64,000 nucleotides of DNA from Paralvinella palmiformis (Eukaryota; Annelida; Polychaeta; Terebellida; Alvinellidae). Below, piece after piece: positions 57,760 to 64,000 of this stretch. Location of the stretch: the NCBI GenBank assembly GCA_025642065.1, contig JAODUP010000218.1, positions 452,545 to 516,544 on the forward strand. The letters are read 5' to 3'. Positions within the stretch are counted from its first letter, which is position 1. Every line of letters begins with the position of its first letter. The notes under the pieces are model-generated. The model made no database searches and was not told where the DNA came from. It worked only from the letters and a program-made list of their open reading frames with translations. Position numbers and translations under genes: made by a program.

Positions 57760-58385
57760 CAGGTATGAGTACATGGGATTTTTATGAGCACAAGTACTAA
57801 TTTTATCAAAGTACTCAAGTACAAGTACATTTCAAAGCACTCGAGTAAAAGTATGGGTACATTTTTAATCACATTTACTCAAACATAACTACTATGTAAT
57901 GTGACTGGGGGGACCACTCATTTATCTGAAGTTTGCCATTTCATAATGGTTCATATTGACAGTTCATGTTGACATGTAGGAGGTGGTGCAGTAGCATGGT
58001 TTAATACATGTAGACAAAGATATCAATAACATTAGATCACCCCTCAAGTAAATTTATTCAATAATTAACAGCAGTGCAAACATATATTTCAATCTTTATT
58101 TTATTCTTTTATTTAACTATGCATAACATATTGAACATGGTTAAATGAAAAGAATAAAATGCCAGCTATTTAGAAATAATTAAATGAAATATCCAAGGCA
58201 CCAAACATACCTATAACTATAATAATAATGTCCATAAAAATGCACTCAATGTAAACAGTAAATTCAGATAGTATTGCATCTGATGAACATCAATATTTCA
58301 AAAGTTAGGTCTGCTAGCAGACATCTATCCAGATGGAATACTCTGCCTGCAACACTGAATAGCCTTTCTACATGGGCAGATCAAT
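57760..58385 (-). mobile_element. hAT transposase relic with terminal region
   Basis: The low-coordinate end begins CAGGTATGAGTACATGGG at 57760, resembling hAT termini, with subterminal AAGTACTCAAGTACAAGTAC motifs. At 58380-58279 the minus strand encodes SAHVERLFSVAGRVF and DRCLLADLTFEILMF, the C-terminal hAT dimerisation domain. The rest of the transposase and the other terminus were not found. Confidence 0.72.
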
Positions 58386-58398
58386 CCCCAGGTTAATA

Positions 58399-58420
58399 TC
58401 TCTCTCTCTCTCTCTCTCTG
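58399..58420. repeat. Short (CT)n tract
   Basis: CT repeat next to the hAT relic. Confidence 0.9.
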
Positions 58421-60240
58421 TGTGTATAATGTGTGCAAATATATGTTCTGGAAATATCTAACTACATTTAAGAATTGAAATGGTTTTAATCTACATGATT
58501 TTGTGTTTCAACAGGTAATACAACTGTCAGAAGATATTACATGTTTGTAAATATTGACCATCTTTAAACCTTTAACAAATATAATTATTGCCATATCTGT
58601 TATATTAATGTTCATAATTGATTAATCTATGATGATGTACATTATTATTTTGTCTATTACCAGATTTTTGTTTTAGTTATTTTGTTTGTATGTCACATTT
58701 GACTGTAGGTGATTGGAAATAAACCTGTCCATATACAAACTACCTTTGTTATGTCATATCTATGTGAGAGTTACAGTTACAGGGGATGGAGCTTCACCCC
58801 AATATAATAACTCTAAAGATATGACAACCTATCTTTAGAGTTCATCTTACAGAACCCTCAACACACACTCCTGGATCCACCCAGACTATTATTCAAGTTT
58901 AACAAAACTATTTATAAGGAGGAAAAAACTTGTATGAATAGAGGCCATCAATCCGTCTAAAAGCTTGCTGTAACTAATATGTTATTTGAATTGAAGCAAC
59001 CATACGTCCAAGGATGCACTGTGAAATCCTGGATGCTGGGTGAAACATTTGAATCGTTTGAATGGTTCTATAGCTGTTCAGCAAAATCATATTCCGTGAC
59101 TTTGGCAGATACCTCCGATATCTCAGCACTAACATCTGCACAGCGCAATTGCCACATGTACAGCTGAATTGCCAGTTAATAAATATATATTTGTATAGTT
59201 AAATTGTCAAAGTTTGTGACGGTTTCTTGTTTTGCTTTAATGCCCTCATGCTAACACCAAATGAATTATAGGTTTATATCTATACCATAGCCTACTTTTA
59301 GTGACACAAGAGACTAACAGACTACAGATGCCTACATGTCGTCTAATGTATTATCAGATTATTCGTATTTGTAAAGTCACATATATTATAATCCCCCACA
59401 CATTGACAAATAAAAACTGTCAAAGTTACAAGGAATCATAAATTAAACATATAATGTGAAGTCAACTATCATGATAATGATATTACATCAGCCTTATCCT
59501 GATTTATTGGATATAAAAGACCGAGATGTTATTGTTGTGCAGGAAACACACGTTTCAATCTGTCACTTTTCCAGTTTTTGTTTTCTCTTCGACTCTTCTA
59601 ATTCCAAATCTCTGTTTACTGACAAACAACTGGCTGCTCTATTGGCACGAGGATGGTTCTTACTGACTTCCAATCACCAATAGTGGCTCAAACATGTAAT
59701 TGAGGGGCACAGATGCTCGGGAGATATCTTCCTCCAACACATCACAATATTCTTCATAACCTACTGCTCGAATTTCCAGATCTGAATTGCTAACGATAGA
59801 CGTGTTCACGGTTCCAACCACTGACCGAAAAGAAAAATTTAGGTCAATGGTTCCAACATATATGGTCATTGGCACAAGTGAAGGTCAGTTTGTTTCTTAA
59901 CCAGGTTGACCCAATTGTGAGTGAACAAACCTTTTTTCCAAGCATTTATTATGAGAATAGCCTATTATAGTTCTTTTTTATTTGCTTAATGTAAAATAGG
60001 ACCATGTCTTATGAATATGACGTGCTCGTTTAGATCTAGATATATCTTATCTAGTCCTATGAAAATCTAATAATTTTTATAGTCTATATCTATTCTAGAT
60101 GATAATCGATAATACTTTAATAGCGCATTTGATGAGCCTTAGCCATAGCGGTTCCAACATCTAGATCTATTTAAATATTACTAAAAGTGCAATATCATAA
60201 CAGTTTCTAACTGACATATTTCTTCTTTTACAGAAAGTTA
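58421..60240. other. No recognised gene
   Basis: Contains a palindrome of AACTCTAAAGAT/ATCTTTAGAGTT near 58809-58841. Open frames at 58979-59167, 59456-59683 (plus) and 59875-59660 (minus) are mixed in composition but unrecognised. Confidence 0.35.
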
Positions 60241-60246
60241 ATAGTT

Positions 60247-60417
60247 ATGCCAAAGAGACAGGCGATTGTTTTAACCCGTGGAAAAGGTCGTAGCACGTGT
60301 AGATATAGCTATAGAGACAGAGGTAGATATAGTTTAGCTAAAAATGAGGTCGAAAAGAAATCGGTACAATCATCTTTGGTAACTATCAGTCCTGATGATG
60401 TAGCTAATTTGGGTTAA
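60247..60417 (+). CDS. Small basic open frame, unrecognised
   Basis: A TTCTTTTACAG acceptor-like site (60224-60234) precedes a 56-residue frame starting MPKRQAIVLTRGKGRSTCRY and ending SPDDVANLG. The N-terminal half is Arg/Lys-rich. It could be a first coding exon or a chance frame. No homology is recognised. Confidence 0.25.
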   Translation: MPKRQAIVLTRGKGRSTCRYSYRDRGRYSLAKNEVEKKSVQSSLVTISPDDVANLG

Positions 60418-60864
60418 ATGACCAGAGAGATGACCAGAGTCGTTTATGCTGTGGTCACCCCTAGCTTTGAAGCAGTTCTTGGAAATAAGAAAATTTCACA
60501 TGATAGATCATTTGAAGAATTAATTTCTATGTATATTCTATACAAGTAGACATAATACTATACCATAGCCTATGTTAAAATAAAATTTTGATTTTACTTT
60601 AGTGCAACTTTTTCTGTTTAATATTTTACTTAGGTTAGTGATTGGTTGATAGATTTTAAAGAAATTGGATTACTTCAACTAATAATCAGACATGCAATTG
60701 AAAACCAATTGTTACATTTATATCAGTAAATCCATATTAAATGTTCAGGTAATGTTTATTTCATAGTTCTGTTCATAAAAATTAATATCAGTATGATCTA
60801 TGAAACATTTTCAGCACAACACAAAGAAAATAGCTGGTAAGCTTTGACTAGAACAGAAATAGTA

Positions 60865-61391
60865 TCAGTAAGTTTTACTTTTAGTATACACTGTATATTG
60901 CTTTGACGTAATAATTTTGGTAGTTGGTGACATCTCACTGCGTAGGTGCAAGTTCTCTCTACGTGCAGCTTTGAGGTCGTTTTTCAATTTCCGAATGACA
61001 CCAAGTAAAATAAAGATGAGGAATTTAGTTCCAACAGAAAAAACAGCTGTCATCTTTCCATGTTCAGTCTGGCTAGGTCGTTCATAATCACACTCTTGTG
61101 AGCAATGACTAATACGTTCTTGTCTCTCATCTTGGACCTTTCTTCTTTTAAGAAGACGCTGACATTTCTATCTCGATGCCTTTGACATTTATTAACTTCA
61201 TGTCCTAAATTAATTTCTGGATGGATGTGTGAAGTTTTGCTGTCAATGAAATTTAGAGAGCAGACACGATGGGACTTGGATGGTTCTTTGAACTTATAGG
61301 AATGTAGTCCATCCCCTCTGTTCAAGTTCTGTAGCCACTTCTCCCTTCTTTCACAATCACTTTTTTTGCTTGGGAATGGGAATAACCTGTA
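60865..61391 (-). mobile_element. THAP-domain exon with coiled coil, degenerate
   Basis: After a GATACAG acceptor (about 61391) the minus strand reads LFPFPSKKSDCERREKWLQN then GLHSYKFKEPSKSHRVCSLN, matching THAP: a W-containing helix and the VCSxHF motif, in which zinc-binding His is Asn. The first CxxC would lie in an upstream exon that was not found. The frame ends at 61050; an overlapping frame from 61053 gives VIRKLKNDLKAARRENLHL, a coiled coil commonly seen after THAP. THAP is a C2CH DNA-binding domain used by host regulators and by DDE transposases; the DDE_Tnp_4 scrap at 47.4 kb suggests the transposon origin. Confidence 0.6.
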
Positions 61392-62530
61392 TCATGGCCA
61401 TACATATGTTATAAGTTGGTGATGTTAGTGATAAACAGCTAGATAATCATACAAGTATAAACTTGCACCATACATGTCGGCATGATTAATTATGTATATA
61501 ATATGTGGAACCCTGGTATGAGGGAATGCTCATTCATTTTGTATTAAATTGTTTTAAATATTAAGTTTTAAATTATTTTCAATTTAAAATTTAGTTTATT
61601 TGTACGAAAATAAAACATGCAAATATATCACTGTTTTCTCAGTTTGGGTTTAGGCAATGTAAGCATGCGTCATTTATTGTAATATAGTCGTCTAGTATGC
61701 TCTAATTCTTTTAGGAAATATTAATATAAAAAATACTACAAAAAATTTAATATAATTATAAGAAAATCACATAAAACAAAGGCAACATTAAATCAAGAGC
61801 AATGATTCTTGAGGGTGAATATTAAACTGGGTGAAGCAACTTGAAACGTGAATAAGAGAGAGAATGAATAGTCCAGTTCCCTGTACATTGACTAATGTTT
61901 GTTTGAGAGGATAATAATACATGCGTGTGCTATGACAATCATAACATACTCAAATGTTGGTGGGCATGTGCATGAAGGATGATCATCTCCATTTAATCAG
62001 CTGATAATCTCCATTGGAGCATTGCAGTGCATAACAGTGTCTTGATGTTGAGCCTATAACTTTGAGTGCCATATTTATATTCTGAAAGAATAATATAAAT
62101 ATACAGATTATTTCCCATACACCAAATAATGCCATTAATGGCAGATTGCATTATCGTTCATTCCTTGAGCTTGGCTTATGCTCGAGACGAGTTAATTTGC
62201 AGACATGAAGATGATGAACATACATCCATTTCTTTAATCTACACAAACCTATAAAGTTTTCTAGCATCATTTTTAAATGGTTTCTTTATGAAAACACGTC
62301 GACCTATATACTAATATAGCTGATTATAGGCTATAACTAGTACTAAAACAGAAATTAGCGAACGAAAATGGGCGATAATACAGAATACATATAATTGATT
62401 CGTTCGATACTGCTTTTGAGTCGCCAAAATATAATCTTGAACGTCTTCTATCATATTGTTTTGGGTTCAGTCTTTTATAAATGTCTACAACATCCGCGAA
62501 TAGCTATCCCAAAGTAAACATCTATAATGT
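61392..62530. other. Non-coding stretch
   Basis: AT-rich; no domain, repeat copy or RNA gene recognised. Confidence 0.4.
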
Positions 62531-62533
62531 ACG

Positions 62534-62572
62534 TGTTTCATTCATCATTGTTTAGCATGAATGAATGAAACA
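62534..62572. other. Perfect 12-bp hairpin
   Basis: TGTTTCATTCAT (62534-62545) and ATGAATGAAACA (62561-62572) pair around a 15-base loop. Confidence 0.7.
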
Positions 62573-62599
62573 CATACGTTCGTTTACTCACCCAGTCGA

Positions 62600-62930
62600 A
62601 TTAGGTCAAGATGGCCGCCAAACCGTGAACCCGTCTATCGAATGAGAGGCAGCCATTTTTATATTTAGGTCAATGGAGGCAGCCATGACCAAATGTCAAC
62701 AAGGGTTGGTGACGTCACACTCAATCGGCTCCTTTCGGCAACACTTCGGGAATTATCGCTGACAATCGCCATTTATCATTTTATGGATTTAGGCTTGTAT
62801 TAAATCCACCGGTATACACAGATACATGAAAATTGCAAGATAACATCATGACACACCGCAAAATAAGGAAATAACCTTTATTTTTATACCATACAACCAT
62901 TTAGTCTGTATCCGCCCTTTAAGACAAATT
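62600..62930. promoter_or_regulatory. Promoter-like island with YY1-like and CRE motifs
   Basis: AAGATGGCCGCC at 62608-62619 (YY1-like), two GGCAGCCAT copies, and TGACGTCA at 62710-62717. It ends CTGTATCCGCCCTTTAAG, similar to the end of the CRE-bearing segment at 22430-22910. It may be a promoter facing away from H2A or a dispersed element. Confidence 0.4.
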
Positions 62931-63029
62931 GACATCATCCCATGGCTAGTATGTTGCATTTAGTAAAAAAACAGCATTGAGTCAAAGGGGATTTCAAATA
63001 AAACTCGAAACATATATATACATATATAA

Positions 63030-63599
<570 letters not shown>

Positions 63600-63641
63600 A
63601 CAGGCTAGTTAACATCCGAACCGATTACACCACCAACAAAC

Positions 63642-63660
63642 GGCTCTCCTCAGAGCCACC
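63642..63660 (+). terminator. Histone mRNA 3' stem-loop
   Basis: GGCTCT-CCTC-AGAGCC followed by ACC, 42 bases after the H2A stop: the 6-bp stem and 4-base loop bound by SLBP for non-polyadenylated histone mRNA 3' processing. Confidence 0.95.
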
Positions 63661-63668
63661 TAATTCTT

Positions 63669-63681
63669 GTCGAGAGACAAA
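63669..63681 (+). promoter_or_regulatory. Candidate histone downstream element
   Basis: Purine-rich GTCGAGAGACAAA lies about 12 bases 3' of the stem-loop, where U7 snRNA would pair. Confidence 0.55.
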
Positions 63682-63699
63682 TCGACCTGGTTCTTTGTT

Positions 63700-64000
63700 T
63701 GGTTAGTTTAGTTCGGGATTGTAGGTATATATATATATATATATATGTGGGGCTAGGTGTGCTGCTTTCAGTTGTGAAATATGCAATACTTTTATTATCT
63801 AGACATCCTATCGGTGTTCTATGGTACAAGTCCACATCTTTTCTTTTTATATATAGATATACATACGCACACACGCACACCTATATATATATATATACAT
63901 GCAACATAATCAATGTCTGAATACTCTACATGAAAAAAGAAGAACAAAACACTCTGTGTCGAGTAGAAACTACATCATTCGATTGGTTATTTATTGGCAT
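63700..64000. other. H2A 3' flank with short TA arrays
   Basis: TA runs at 63725-63746 and 63881-63898. The open frames here are translations of these runs. No further gene reaches the window end. Confidence 0.5.

Noticed and set aside
60865..61053. Membrane protein (hydrophobic run TKFLIFILLGV)
   Set aside because: The run is a frame-shifted reading just after the THAP frame; the coiled coil after it fits a THAP protein better.

Overview
This is metazoan nuclear DNA. It is AT-rich, intron-bearing and crowded with long (TA)n/(GT)n microsatellites and transposon relics. It contains one intact, intronless, replication-dependent histone H2A gene (63225-63599, +) ending in a canonical histone 3' stem-loop. 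The H2A sequence and the mix of APE-type LINEs, tRNA-derived SINEs and hAT elements suggest a marine lophotrochozoan, most likely a mollusc. That assignment is an inference.

Layout. 1-3.5 kb: a TATA-containing upstream segment and a single-exon rhodopsin-class GPCR, readable in one frame over 408 codons but cut by two in-frame stops. 3.6-20.6 kb: a mosaic of repeat modules (blocks A, B, alpha, beta, gamma) in near-identical copies, an hAT transposase relic at 6.2-7.1 kb, a partial copy of the GPCR upstream segment at 8.6 kb and a pogo/Tigger relic at 17.8 kb. 20.6-28.4 kb: an hAT-like element with GGGTTGGG-type ends, a CRE-motif region, and a Charlie/ZBED-like hAT relic. 28.4-33.9 kb: a 153-bp tandem duplication, an RNase H-bearing LINE, a Ty3/Gypsy integrase scrap, a LINE ORF1, an RT fragment and a MITE-like repeat. 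35.7-39.4 kb: a nearly full-length but decayed LINE (ORF1 + endonuclease/RT ORF2, minus strand). 40.3-42.0 kb: an older CR1/L2-like LINE split by an hAT insertion with an 8-bp target duplication. 42.1-43.1 kb: a degenerate ~45-bp minisatellite. 43.6-61.4 kb: scattered splice-flanked exons: PHD-like, a phase-coherent minus-strand series leading into a SWIM zinc-finger exon, a DDE transposase fragment on the opposite strand, an inverted copy of the GGGTTGGG element with a BED finger, a CR1/L2 LINE 3' part, a SINE, another hAT relic and a THAP-domain exon. 62.5-64 kb: hairpin, CRE/YY1-like motifs and the H2A gene.

The only convincingly intact protein gene is H2A. The GPCR and the SWIM-exon gene are the most interesting cellular or domesticated candidates; both keep their reading phase but carry in-frame stops. 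Most remaining sequence is the product of repeated transposon insertion, internal deletion and segment shuffling. No prokaryotic features, CRISPR arrays, rRNA genes or intact tRNA genes were seen.
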